Shown here in pieces: positions 7,941 to 16,613 of a stretch of 41,114 nt of DNA. Both the position numbers and the translations under genes were made by a program. Position 1 is the first letter of the stretch; the number at the start of each line of letters is the position of its first letter. The stretch lies in the NCBI RefSeq assembly GCF_004923255.1, contig NZ_QYRT01000034.1, positions 1 through 41,114 of the forward strand. Direction: 5' to 3'. The notes beneath the pieces are model-generated. The model had not been told where the DNA came from, did not search any database, and saw only the letters and a program-made list of their open reading frames with translations. The DNA comes from Subtercola vilae (GTDB taxonomy: Bacteria > Actinomycetota > Actinomycetes > Actinomycetales > Microbacteriaceae).

Positions 7941-9460
7941 GCGCCGAGCGCACTCTGGCGCGGCCGAGCGTCGGCCACGCGGCGCATCACTGGGGCGATC
8001 TGGCGAACGACGCTGCGGCGGCCGAACTGCTGCAGTTCGCCCTGGCGGCCCTGGATGCCCGGGGTGTGAGTTACGCCGACGTTCGCCTCATCGAGGCCGA
8101 AGAACTGCGGCTCTACACCACACTCGATGCCGGGCTCGATGAGCGAATCGAGAACAACCTGGGCGTGGGCATCCGGGTGCTCGTCGACGGCAGCTGGGGG
8201 TTCGCCTCTGTACCGGTTTCGAGCACGGCCGACATCACCTTGGCAGCCGAACGGGCGCTCAGCAACGCGCGGGCTGCGGGTTCGGTGGCGAACGCGTACC
8301 GCACCGAATTGCCGCCCCTGCCGGCAGCGAGCGGCAGCTACCTCAGCCCGGTCGAGACCGACCCGTTCGCGGTGGCTGCCTCAGAGCGCTACGAGCTGCT
8401 CGGGCAGATTCTGGCGGCGGCCAGCGCGCCAGTCGAGATCGTGATGGCGCAGGCCGGCCTGAACGCGAAACGCCAGCACCGGCACTTCGCCAACACTGAG
8501 GGGTCGGTGCAGCACCAGCACTTCATCGAGAGCGGTGCCATGGCGCTCGTGAATGCGGTCGGTAACGGCACGATGCAGCGGCGCTCGTTTCCGAACTCGT
8601 TCCACGGCAACACTGCTCAGGCCGGCTGGGAGTACGTCGAGGGCCTCGACATGGTCGCCGAGGCCGACCGCATCGGCCGGGAGGCGGTCGAACTGCTGAC
8701 CGCCCCGCTCGCCCCGGCGGGCTACGCCGACTTCATCATCGGGCCGGCGCAGATGGCCCTGCAGATCCATGAATCGACCGGTCATGCCCTCGAGCTCGAC
8801 CGCATTCTGGGCGACGAGGCGAACTACGCCGGCACGTCGTTCATCACGGCCGACGCGGTGGGAACCCTGCAGTACGGATCAGAGGCAGTGAACATCACCT
8901 CCGACCCGACGGTGCCCGGCACTCGAGGCTCCTTCGGTTTCGACGATGAAGGGGTGCCGGCCTCCCGGCAGCCGCTCATTTCGCGGGGAGTGATCACGAA
9001 CTTTCTCTCGACCCGTGACTCGGCGGCGCGCATCGGTGCAGAGACGACGGGTGCGGCGCGCTCTGACGGCTGGGGCTACCTGCCGGTCTGCTTCGCGACG
9101 AACGTCTTTCTCGAGCCCGGCGAGGGTACGACGGCCGAGCTCGAAGAGCGGCTCGGCGACGGGTTCTACGTCGACGACAACCGCAGCTGGTCGATCGACG
9201 AACGGCGCCACAACTTTCAGTTCGGCACCGAGGTGGCGTACGAGGTGAAGAACGGTCGGCGCGGCCAACTGCACCGCGGCTTCTCCTACGGTGGTACGAC
9301 TGTCGAGTTCTGGAACTCGGTCGAAGCCGTGGCCGGCCCGTCGGAGTTCAAGGCTTTCGGCATGCCCTGTGGCAAGGGTGAACCGAAGCAGTGGGGTTTT
9401 CTCGGCCACGGGGCATCGCCCACGCTGGTGCGCAACGTTCGAATCGGAGTGGACAGATGA
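7937..9460 (+). CDS. tldD: TldD-type metalloprotease subunit
   Basis: A 507-aa TldD/PmbA-family protein, slightly longer than the usual roughly 480. The metal motif HExxxH is intact as HESTGH (H278, E279, H283), and the C-terminal Cys ligand of TldD is present in PCGKG (C478). TldD with TldE forms a heterodimeric protease that degrades unstructured peptides and trims some ribosomal peptides such as microcin B17; that is known for the family. The start at 7937 is chosen because it overlaps the previous stop (ATGA); the frame is open further upstream, but that part is antisense-like Arg-rich sequence. The gene sits in a catabolic importer operon, unlike the usual stand-alone tldD. Confidence 0.92.
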   Translation: MSAERTLARPSVGHAAHHWGDLANDAAAAELLQFALAALDARGVSYADVRLIEAEELRLYTTLDAGLDERIENNLGVGIRVLVDGSWGFASVPVSSTADITLAAERALSNARAAGSVANAYRTELPPLPAASGSYLSPVETDPFAVAASERYELLGQILAAASAPVEIVMAQAGLNAKRQHRHFANTEGSVQHQHFIESGAMALVNAVGNGTMQRRSFPNSFHGNTAQAGWEYVEGLDMVAEADRIGREAVELLTAPLAPAGYADFIIGPAQMALQIHESTGHALELDRILGDEANYAGTSFITADAVGTLQYGSEAVNITSDPTVPGTRGSFGFDDEGVPASRQPLISRGVITNFLSTRDSAARIGAETTGAARSDGWGYLPVCFATNVFLEPGEGTTAELEERLGDGFYVDDNRSWSIDERRHNFQFGTEVAYEVKNGRRGQLHRGFSYGGTTVEFWNSVEAVAGPSEFKAFGMPCGKGEPKQWGFLGHGASPTLVRNVRIGVDR

Positions 9461-10881
9461 CAGACACGGCCAACGACATCTTCGCCCCCGCGTTCGGTGG
9501 CGACCGCGCGACGAGCGCACTCGAAGAGGCACTCGAATCGGCACCGGCCGACCGCATCGAGGCGTTCATCACCTCCCGGCGAGGCGACTTCACCCGGTTC
9601 GCCGGCCAGCGCATCCACCAGAGCCAGGCCATTGACGAGGTGCAGATCATGGTGCGCGCCGAGGTCGACGGCCGGGTATCGCGTGCCGCGGCCAGTTCGT
9701 TCGGTGCGCTGCGGGCCGCCGTCGACCGCAGCTGCGCCGCCGCAGCGCAGCAGGCGGCAGACAAGGTGACGCCGGCTCCCCGGCAGACGCCGTTGGCCGA
9801 CCCTGGGGCCGATCTCGGTGCGAGCTCGTTCGACTCGGGCATCCTGTGGGGAGAAGACACCGCTGCATGGTCGGTCGGTGAGCACGCTCGCCTGGCCGAC
9901 CGCGCGATGAACGAAGCCCAGGCCCTCGGCGGTGTGGCGGCCGGCATGTTCGGCCGAGCGGTGACCGAGGTGGCGTTCCACGATCGGGAGGCGCACCTCT
10001 CCCGGCACGCCTTCGCGTCAGAGGCGCAGGGCTCGTTGACTGTGCGCATCGACGATGGGTCGTCGCACTGGAAAGACCTCACCCGCTTCTCAGACCGGCT
10101 CGGCGCTGACGCCGCGATCGACCGAACGCTTTCTCAGGCCTCTCGTACCCGGGGCCGCGCGAAACTCGAGCCCGGCAGATACGACGTCGTGCTCGGCCCG
10201 CTGGCCGCCGGTGAGCTGCTCGACTTCTTCGGTGCCTTCGGGTTCACCGGGTCTGCCCTCGGGGCCGGCTTCGGTACCGTGGCCACCCGCGGCGGCGAAC
10301 AGGTCGCCTCTCCCCTGGTCTCGGTGCACGACGATGCGACGGCCGACATCGGCCTGCCGTTTCCGTTCGACTTTCAGGGCACCTCGAAGCGTGACGTGCC
10401 GATGATCTCGAACGGGCGCGCCCAGTCGGTGGTCACCGACCGCGAGACCGCGTTCGCGCTGGGCTCCGAGTCGACCGGCAACTTCCACATCGCCCGCGAA
10501 GAGGCTCCGCACGCCATTCCCATGAACGTCGTGCTGCGGGCATCCGACTCCACCGAAGACGACCTCATCGCCGGCATCGAGAACGGCGTGTACCTGCAGC
10601 GGTTCTGGTACACCCGCACGGTCGATCCGGTGAACACCACCATCACCGGCGTCACCCGCGACGCCTGCTTCATGATCGAGAACGGGCGCATCGCCTACCC
10701 GGTCGAGTCGATGCGGTTCACGATGAGTGTTCTGGATGCCCTGGCCCGCGTCGACGGCGTGGGCACCGATTCGCTCAGCCAACCGCTCATGAACGTCTTC
10801 AACGGCTCGGCTTCGTCGCCGGCCATCCGGGTGCGCGGTTTCTCGCTGGGCACCGCCCCGGTCTCGAAAGGAAACGCCTGA
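9457..10881 (+). CDS. TldE/PmbA-type protease partner subunit
   Basis: A 474-aa PmbA/TldE-like protein. It has the TldE-type fold segments (for example VVLGPLAAGELLDFFG near residue 245-260 and RDACFMIENGRIAYPVESMRF near the C-terminus) but lacks the HExxxH motif, as TldE subunits do. It overlaps tldD by 4 nt and would form the TldD/E heterodimer with it. The start is the ATG at 9457 (ATGA overlap), not the GTG or ATG codons further upstream inside tldD. The stop shares one base with the following ATG (TGATG). Confidence 0.9.
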   Translation: MTDTANDIFAPAFGGDRATSALEEALESAPADRIEAFITSRRGDFTRFAGQRIHQSQAIDEVQIMVRAEVDGRVSRAAASSFGALRAAVDRSCAAAAQQAADKVTPAPRQTPLADPGADLGASSFDSGILWGEDTAAWSVGEHARLADRAMNEAQALGGVAAGMFGRAVTEVAFHDREAHLSRHAFASEAQGSLTVRIDDGSSHWKDLTRFSDRLGADAAIDRTLSQASRTRGRAKLEPGRYDVVLGPLAAGELLDFFGAFGFTGSALGAGFGTVATRGGEQVASPLVSVHDDATADIGLPFPFDFQGTSKRDVPMISNGRAQSVVTDRETAFALGSESTGNFHIAREEAPHAIPMNVVLRASDSTEDDLIAGIENGVYLQRFWYTRTVDPVNTTITGVTRDACFMIENGRIAYPVESMRFTMSVLDALARVDGVGTDSLSQPLMNVFNGSASSPAIRVRGFSLGTAPVSKGNA

Positions 10882-11834
10882 TGCCCCTCGCGACCAACGC
10901 CGACCGGCTCGTCACCCAGACCCTGACCGGCGAGGTGTGGCCTCCGCTGGCCGACCGGCACGGCTACCGGGTCGATGCCGACGGGCATCCGTTTCTGCTG
11001 CCCGGCATGGGCGGGGTGAGCATGGCCGCGCACATCGGCCAGGCCGCCACAGGGTATGCCAGCGACCACCTCGAACCGGGGCTGTCGATTAGGCACGCCA
11101 ACGAAGGGGCGAACGCCGCGCTGCAGTTTCTGAGCTGCGTGGGCAACCGGGTGACCGTGCGGTCGGGCCCGGCGACGGGCGCCACCGGAACAGTGCTCGG
11201 GCAGCACGCGTACGTGCTCGCCGACTTCGCCGACGACGTGCTCAGCCTCGTCACGACGGGTGACCGCGTGAGCGTCGACGCCGTGGGCCAGGGGCTGCGG
11301 TTTCTCGATCACCCCGACGTGCGGGTCAAGAACCTCGACCCGGCGCTGGTCGACCGCCTGCCGTTCAGTACCGCGCCCGACGGCACGCTGGCGGTCGAGG
11401 TGGCCCGGCGCGTGCCCGCAGAGGCGGCCGGCGCCGGCGGCGGAATGCTGTCGGAGTTCGCCAACACCGACCTGATGGGTGCGTACCCGGGGCTCTCAGA
11501 AGACCTGTCGCTGGGGCTCGAGACGCTGCGCATCGGCGACCTCGTGCTGCTCGAAGACCAAGACCACTCGTACGGCCGCGGCTACCGGCCCGGCTGGGTG
11601 ACGGTGGGCCTCATCTCCACGGGGGAGTGCCGGTTGTTCGGGCACGGCCCAGGCCCCTCGACTCTGCTGTCGGGGCCCGCGTCGGCCTTCACCGTCACCG
11701 AGAGCGACTCGGCCAACCTGGCCAACGCGCTGTCGCCGGCCGCTGCCGCACACTTCGTGCCGGGCGCTGCTGCTGCCGCCACTGCTGCCGCCACCTCACA
11801 CCCCACCTCGAACCCGGAGCGCACCCATGCCTGA
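10881..11834 (+). CDS. DUF4438-like protein, first of two tandem paralogues
   Basis: A 317-aa protein of unknown biochemical function that I assign to DUF4438 from overall pattern. Marks are GYRVDADGHPFLLPGMGGV (about 32-50), DHLEPGLSIRH, CVGNRVTVRSGPATGATGTV (about 90-110), VDAVGQGL, FANTDLMGAYP and GYRPGWVTVGLISTGECRLFGHGPGPSTLLSG in two parts near the end. No signal peptide or membrane helix is present. The C-terminal tail is Ala/Thr-rich low-complexity sequence. It shares at least eight collinear motifs with the next gene, so the two arose by duplication. It overlaps that gene by 8 nt. A role in handling the imported substrate is inference from operon position only. Confidence 0.75.
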   Translation: MPLATNADRLVTQTLTGEVWPPLADRHGYRVDADGHPFLLPGMGGVSMAAHIGQAATGYASDHLEPGLSIRHANEGANAALQFLSCVGNRVTVRSGPATGATGTVLGQHAYVLADFADDVLSLVTTGDRVSVDAVGQGLRFLDHPDVRVKNLDPALVDRLPFSTAPDGTLAVEVARRVPAEAAGAGGGMLSEFANTDLMGAYPGLSEDLSLGLETLRIGDLVLLEDQDHSYGRGYRPGWVTVGLISTGECRLFGHGPGPSTLLSGPASAFTVTESDSANLANALSPAAAAHFVPGAAAAATAAATSHPTSNPERTHA

Positions 11835-12753
11835 CCTCGTCGCGAACAATCTGCTGGGCATCGCCGAGCACGCCGCACTCACGCCGATGGTGGCGTACCG
11901 CATCGATCGCGACGGGCACCCCTACGTGCCCATCGGCGACGGCGGCATCGTGCAGGGCGTGCGGCTGGGTGATTCGGTGTTCGCCACCGATGGAGACCAT
12001 GTGGCCCCAGGGGTCACGCTGGTGCATCCGGATGCCGGTGCCCGGTTCGCCCTCACAGCCTTCGCCTGCATCGGCAACGAGGTGATCGTGCGGTCGGGGC
12101 TCGCCGCCGGCAGCATCGGGCGGGTGACCGGCAAGCGCGGCGAGAGCGGGCGGGTGATCGCGCTGCTCGACGACGACGCCATGGCGAAGCTGCTGCCGGG
12201 CGATCAACTGAGCGTGCGTGCGGTGGGCCAGGGCTTCGTTCCCGACGGTGTGCCGCAGGGTGTCGCGGTGCTGAACGTCGACCCCGAGCTGTTCGCGCTG
12301 CTGCCGTTCGCGGTTACCGGTGCTGGTGACGACGATGCCGATACCGGTGCTGGTGCGGTCGCTTCAGATGCCGTGTCGGTCACGGTCGCGGTCGCGGGGG
12401 TGCTGCCGAGCAAGGTCTGTGGCAACGGCATCGGGCGCCCCGCGCAGATGTGGGATGTCGACCTGGCCGTGGTCGCCGACTCACCCGACCTCGGAGGCCG
12501 AACCATGCGCCTCGGCGAACTCTGGGCCATTGAACACCTCGATGTGCGCCACAACATGGGCTACCGGCGCGACTGGGTCACCTTCGGAATCATCTGCCAC
12601 GGCGGCTCTCCGCTGCCGGGGCACGGGCCGGGCCTGGTGCCCATCGTCACCGGCCCGCGGAGCGCGTTCCGTCTCGAGGTTCAGGATGCCGACGCCGCGC
12701 CCGCACTGACCGACGCCGTGCTGGCGGCTCTCCCCTCCAGGGCCCGCTCATGA
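11827..12753 (+). CDS. DUF4438-like protein, second tandem paralogue
   Basis: A 308-aa paralogue of the preceding product: AYRIDRDGHPYVPIGDGGI matches its GYRVDADGHPF, and GDHVAPGVTLVHPDAG, CIGNEVIVRSGLAAGSIGRV, VRAVGQGFVPD and GYRRDWVTFGIICHGGSPLPGHGPG match in the same order. The central part (about 160-180) has an Asp/Ala/Gly-rich insert. It has no recognisable catalytic motif and no signal peptide, so it is cytosolic. The two copies differ enough that they may form a heteromer or have split functions. It overlaps the dehydrogenase gene by ATGA. Confidence 0.75.
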   Translation: MPDLVANNLLGIAEHAALTPMVAYRIDRDGHPYVPIGDGGIVQGVRLGDSVFATDGDHVAPGVTLVHPDAGARFALTAFACIGNEVIVRSGLAAGSIGRVTGKRGESGRVIALLDDDAMAKLLPGDQLSVRAVGQGFVPDGVPQGVAVLNVDPELFALLPFAVTGAGDDDADTGAGAVASDAVSVTVAVAGVLPSKVCGNGIGRPAQMWDVDLAVVADSPDLGGRTMRLGELWAIEHLDVRHNMGYRRDWVTFGIICHGGSPLPGHGPGLVPIVTGPRSAFRLEVQDADAAPALTDAVLAALPSRARS

Positions 12754-13772
12754 CCACGAAGGTTCTCATCTCCACCTACCTCGAGCCTGCCCTGGTCGAC
12801 CTGATCAGAGCGGAGCCCGACGTCGAGGTGCTCTACGCCCCCCAACTGGTGCCCGTGCCGCGGTATGCCTCCGACCACACCGGTGTCGCGCTCCAACTGG
12901 GCGCCGACGACGAGAAGCGCTGGCTCGACCTGCTCGCCCAGGCCGACGTGGCATTCGACTTCGACTGGCGCGACCCCGCGGCGCTGCCGGTGAATGCTCC
13001 CCGGCTGAAATGGGTGCAGGCCACGAGTGCCGGCATCGGTGCCTTCATGAAGCGCACCGGCCTCGACTCCACGGGGCTGACAGCGACCACTGCGGCCGGC
13101 GTGCACGCCATTCCGCTCGCGGAGTTCGCCCTCACGGGGGCGCTGCACTTCGTGAAGGGTGTTCCGCACCTGAAGAACCAGCAGCGCCGCCGCGAATGGC
13201 GGCGGTACACGACCCGGCAGCTGGCGGGGATGCGGGTCTCGGTTCTCGGCATCGGGGGCATGGGCGGCAACGTCATCGCGGTGTTCAACGCCCTCGGTGC
13301 GCGGGTCACCGGCATCGGCCGGGTCGGCGGGTCGTACGAGCTGCCGGCGGGTGTCGAGCAGAGCGATATCGGCCGCCTCGCCGAGGTACTGCCGCGCACC
13401 GACATCCTGATTCTCTGCACGGCCCTGACGCCCGAGACCGAGGGGCTGATCGGCCGCGACCAGATCGCGCTGCTGCCCGACGGCGCCATCGTGGTGAACA
13501 TCTCGCGGGGCCAGGTCATCGACGAGCAGGCCCTCATCGATGCGCTCCAAAGCAAAAAGCTGCTCGGGGCGGCCCTCGACGTCGTCAACCACGAACCCCT
13601 CGCCGACGACTCACCGCTCTGGCAACTCGAGAACGTGATGTTGTCGCCGCACTCCGCCTCGACCCTCGCCTCAGAGAACGAGACGCTCACAGCGCTGTTC
13701 ATCGACAACCTGAGGCGCTGGCGGGCCGGCGAGCCATTGAAGAACCTCTTCGTGAGCGAGCGGGGCTACTGA
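12750..13772 (+). CDS. D-2-hydroxyacid dehydrogenase
   Basis: A 340-aa NAD(P)-dependent D-isomer-specific 2-hydroxyacid dehydrogenase. The nucleotide-binding motif GIGGMGGN lies near residue 166. The catalytic triad of the family is visible: Arg in NISRGQVI, Glu in DVVNHEPL and His in LSPHSAS. Such enzymes interconvert 2-oxoacids and D-2-hydroxyacids. As the last gene of the operon, next to an aminotransferase operon, it could reduce the 2-oxoacid that the aminotransferase makes, or oxidise a D-hydroxyacid released from the substrate. About 50 bp separates its stop from the convergent RidA stop. Confidence 0.9.
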   Translation: MTTKVLISTYLEPALVDLIRAEPDVEVLYAPQLVPVPRYASDHTGVALQLGADDEKRWLDLLAQADVAFDFDWRDPAALPVNAPRLKWVQATSAGIGAFMKRTGLDSTGLTATTAAGVHAIPLAEFALTGALHFVKGVPHLKNQQRRREWRRYTTRQLAGMRVSVLGIGGMGGNVIAVFNALGARVTGIGRVGGSYELPAGVEQSDIGRLAEVLPRTDILILCTALTPETEGLIGRDQIALLPDGAIVVNISRGQVIDEQALIDALQSKKLLGAALDVVNHEPLADDSPLWQLENVMLSPHSASTLASENETLTALFIDNLRRWRAGEPLKNLFVSERGY

Positions 13773-13824
13773 GCCGCGCTCGGCGGGCGTTGAGCTGCAG
13801 AGCTTCTGCCGGAACGGCGTCGCT

Positions 13825-14262
13825 CTAGCGGGCAGCGCTCGGCTCGACCACACGCCGCGCAATCAGCTGCACCTCGACAGGGGCGCCGCCGGGCAGTGAG
13901 GCGACCCCCACGGTGGCCCGAACGGGCAGCTCGGTGCCGGGCATCCGGTCGCCCACGACGGCGCTCGCGGCATCGGCGATGTGGCTGTGCCGCGTGAACT
14001 CGGGCGTGCTCGCCACATAGACCGTCAGCGAGAGCACCTCGGCGATCGTCTCGCCCGGGCTCAGGATGCTCGCCGCCGCGTCGAGCGCCCGAACCGTTGC
14101 CAGCGCGGTGAGCTGGCGCCCCTCGTCGTCGCCGATGCCTGCACCGAGAAGTCCGGTCGTCACCAGGGCTCCGTCGCGGCGCGGGGTCATGCCGGCGGTG
14201 AAGACCAGCTCCCCCAGCGCGCGGGCGACGGAGTACGACCCCGCCGCCTGGGGCGCGCTCAC
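13825..14262 (-). CDS. RidA-family (YjgF/UK114) enamine/imine deaminase-like protein
   Basis: A 145-aa RidA-fold protein: VFTAGMTPRRDGALVTTGLLG in the first half, the ALDAAASILSPGETIAEVLSLTVYV segment in two parts, and ELPVRATVGVASLPGGAPVEVQLIA at the end. The usual catalytic Arg of RidA is in LPVRATVGV. RidA hydrolyses reactive enamines and imines released by PLP enzymes, which fits its coupling to the upstream aminotransferase. I chose the GTG at 14262 because GTGA overlaps the aminotransferase stop; longer upstream readings enter Arg-rich antisense-like sequence. Confidence 0.88.
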   Translation of the reverse strand: MSAPQAAGSYSVARALGELVFTAGMTPRRDGALVTTGLLGAGIGDDEGRQLTALATVRALDAAASILSPGETIAEVLSLTVYVASTPEFTRHSHIADAASAVVGDRMPGTELPVRATVGVASLPGGAPVEVQLIARRVVEPSAAR

Positions 14263-15521
14263 GACGTGATTCCGGCGCGGGCCGCGAACGCCCCGAGGCA
14301 GGTGACCATGAGGTCGAGAGCGGCCTCCCACTCGGCTTCGTCGCGGGCGTAGCAGATACGAAAGTGGCCGGTGCCGCGGGCCCCGAACTGGTAGCCGGGC
14401 GACACGATCACCTGCGCCTCGCGCTGCAGGGCCGCTGCGATCTCGACATCGGTCGCGCCGAACGCCGTCACGTCGACGAAGAGATACGCCGTTGCCTTCT
14501 GGGGCGTCAGAACGAGGCCCGCAACGGTGCTGAGCTTCTCGATCGTCAGGTTCTTCAGGTTCTCGAGCTCGATGATGCGTTCGGCGAGAAACGCGTGGTC
14601 GTCGACGAGCCAGCGGGCCAGCAGGTGCTGCGAGTACGCGGGAGCTCGCAGCGACGTCATGGCGAGGCACTGCTCCACCGTGTCGATGACAGCGTCGGGC
14701 GCCACGATGACCCCGATGCGAAACCCGCTCATCGACTCGGTCTTCGACGGCCCGAGCAGCGTGATCGAGCGTTCGGCCATGCCCGGCTGCACGCGCAGGT
14801 GGTGAAAGGGAGTGTCTTCGTAGACGAGCCGGCTGTAGAGCTCGTCGACCATGACCAGAAAGTCGCCTTCGACCGCGAGCTCGGCCACGCGGGCGATCAT
14901 CGCTTCGGAGTACACCGCACCGGTGGGGTTGTTGGGGTGGGAGAAGAGCAGCAGCTTCGGTTTCTGCAGAATGAGTTCTTCGAGCACGTCGAGGTCGAGG
15001 CTCGGCTCGGCTGAGGCGAAGACCAGCGGCACCCGCTCGACGCGCGCGCCGAGGAACGCGAGGATGCGTTCGCAGAACAGGTAGTCGGGGTCGGCGAGCA
15101 GCACGAGGTCGCCCTCGTTCACCAGGGCGGCGAGCGTGGTGAATAGTGCCCCCTGGGTGCCGGGTGTCAGGGCGAGGTTGCTCGAGGCCACAGGCGATCC
15201 CAGAAATGCGCTGATGGGTGCCGACAGTGCCTCGAGCACCGTCGGGTCACCGCGGTACGGAGAATACGCCCAGGCTCCGTTGTCGATGGCGGCTGCCATG
15301 TCGGCCGCGACCCACGGTGGCGGCGGAAAGCGGACAGTGTCGAAGTGGGTGGTGTCGAGCAACCCGTTGCCGCCGCCGTCGAGCCGCAGAGACAGGTCGG
15401 CCGCCCGCACCGAGACCCCGGGGGCCGCCTCGCGCTGGGGGAGGTGGGTTCGAAGCACACGCTCGCTCGGCGAGCCGGGCATCTTGTCAACCGAATCCGT
15501 CAGGGGGGCGGTTGTGGTCAT
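14259..15521 (-). CDS. PLP-dependent aminotransferase, class I/II
   Basis: A 420-aa fold-type I aminotransferase. The PLP Lys is K260 in GPSKTESMSGFRIG; N197-G201 in HPNNPTG, D226 in VDELYS and R268 in the GFRIG motif complete the usual PLP contacts. AGGAG (15527-15531) is 5 nt upstream of the ATG. It heads a two-gene operon with RidA and is preceded by a copy of the same operator sequence that precedes the transporter operon, so it probably supplies the deamination step for amino acids liberated by the TldD/E pair. Substrate specificity is not predictable. Confidence 0.92.
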   Translation of the reverse strand: MTTTAPLTDSVDKMPGSPSERVLRTHLPQREAAPGVSVRAADLSLRLDGGGNGLLDTTHFDTVRFPPPPWVAADMAAAIDNGAWAYSPYRGDPTVLEALSAPISAFLGSPVASSNLALTPGTQGALFTTLAALVNEGDLVLLADPDYLFCERILAFLGARVERVPLVFASAEPSLDLDVLEELILQKPKLLLFSHPNNPTGAVYSEAMIARVAELAVEGDFLVMVDELYSRLVYEDTPFHHLRVQPGMAERSITLLGPSKTESMSGFRIGVIVAPDAVIDTVEQCLAMTSLRAPAYSQHLLARWLVDDHAFLAERIIELENLKNLTIEKLSTVAGLVLTPQKATAYLFVDVTAFGATDVEIAAALQREAQVIVSPGYQFGARGTGHFRICYARDEAEWEAALDLMVTCLGAFAARAGITS

Positions 15522-15574
15522 AGGGGCTCCTAGCTCTGTGACTCGTTGGCGAAGGGCATCGTGCGCTAACGAAG

Positions 15575-15593
15575 ACTGTCGTTTGTCGACAGT
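15575..15593. promoter_or_regulatory. Second candidate GntR operator (aminotransferase operon)
   Basis: TTGTCGACAGT (15583-15593) is identical to the operator core at 1013-1023. It is also part of a larger inverted repeat, ACTGTCG (15575-15581) and CGACAGT (15587-15593). It lies 62-72 bp upstream of the aminotransferase start on the reverse strand, inside the promoter region shared with the divergent ppx-type gene. Confidence 0.65.
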
Positions 15594-15640
15594 ACACCGA
15601 AATGAGGGGTCGCCTCAAATTCAGAGGGCACCCGGCACGA

Positions 15641-15646
15641 TAGGTT
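15641..15646 (+). promoter_or_regulatory. Candidate -10 element for leaderless ppx-type transcript
   Basis: TAGGTT matches TANNNT and ends 6 nt before the ATG at 15653. No Shine-Dalgarno sequence is seen in that gap. This spacing would put the transcription start at or beside the start codon, which is common in actinobacteria. Confidence 0.4.
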
Positions 15647-15652
15647 CGACAC

Positions 15653-16585
15653 ATGCGACTTGGCGTTCTCGATATCGGCTCGAACACGGTTCACCTGCTT
15701 CTCGTCGACGCGCACCCCGGTGCCCGCCCCATTCCGTTCGGGTCGTTCAAACGGGCGCTGCAGCTGGTGGCGTACCTCGATCAGAAGGGTGCGATCACCG
15801 AGGCCGGGCAGCGTGAGTTGATCGACTTCATCACCGAGGCGGCCCAGTTCGCGCGCACGAACAACGCCGAAGACCTGCTCGCCTTCGCCACTTCGGCCAT
15901 CCGTGAGTCGGCCAACGGGTCGGCTGTGCTCGCCCGGGTGCTTGCCGAGACCGGAATCCGGCTCGAAGAGTTGAGCGGCGACGACGAAGCCGCTTCGACC
16001 TTTCTCGCCGTGCGGCGCTGGTACGGCTGGGGCGCGGGCACCATCCTCAACCTCGACATCGGCGGTGGATCGTTCGAGCTCGCCATGGGTGCCGACGAGC
16101 ATCCGGAGCTGGCAGCATCGGTGCCGCTCGGTGCCGGGCGCCTCACATGGGATCACCTCGAGGCAGACCCGCCCACGGCGAAGAGTGTGAAGGCGCTGCG
16201 AAAGTACATCAGGGCCACACTCGAAGACTCGATCACCGCGTTCTCGGCGCGCGAGAGCGCGAATGTGGTGGCCGGTACGTCGAAATCGTTCCGGTCGCTG
16301 GCGCGCATCACGGGTGCTGCACCGCGGGCGGCCGGGCTGTACGTGAAACGCGAACTGCGGCTGCACGACCTCACGCTCTGGTCGAGCCGGCTCGCCGCGA
16401 TGTCGGCCGCCGACCGTGCCGAGCTGCCGGGGGTTTCGGATGTTCGTGCCAAGCAGCTGCTCGCCGCTGCGCTCGTGGCAGAGGAGGCGATGAGCGCACT
16501 GAAAATCGACGCCGTGCAGATCTGCCCGTGGGCGCTGCGTGAAGGCCTGATTCTGCGCCGCTTCGACCACCTGCGCGCGGCGTGA
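15653..16585 (+). CDS. Ppx/GppA-family exopolyphosphatase/pppGpp phosphohydrolase
   Basis: A 310-aa protein of the short actinobacterial Ppx/GppA type. The two ATP-fold phosphate loops are LDIGSNTVHLL (6-16) and LDIGGGSFELAMG (about 136-148); between them TSAIRESANG and the acidic catalytic segment are conserved. It lacks the C-terminal helical domain of the roughly 500-aa enterobacterial enzymes, as do its mycobacterial relatives. Function is hydrolysis of polyphosphate or guanosine pentaphosphate; which of these cannot be told from sequence. It is divergent from the aminotransferase operon and followed after 28 bp by a membrane protein gene. Confidence 0.9.
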   Translation: MRLGVLDIGSNTVHLLLVDAHPGARPIPFGSFKRALQLVAYLDQKGAITEAGQRELIDFITEAAQFARTNNAEDLLAFATSAIRESANGSAVLARVLAETGIRLEELSGDDEAASTFLAVRRWYGWGAGTILNLDIGGGSFELAMGADEHPELAASVPLGAGRLTWDHLEADPPTAKSVKALRKYIRATLEDSITAFSARESANVVAGTSKSFRSLARITGAAPRAAGLYVKRELRLHDLTLWSSRLAAMSAADRAELPGVSDVRAKQLLAAALVAEEAMSALKIDAVQICPWALREGLILRRFDHLRAA

Positions 16586-16613
16586 GGGCCGGGCGGCATG
16601 GCATGATGAACCG

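Noticed and set aside
13773-13824. Terminator hairpin between the dehydrogenase and RidA stops
   Set aside because: GC-rich partial complementarity exists, but no clean stem of six or more pairs could be traced.
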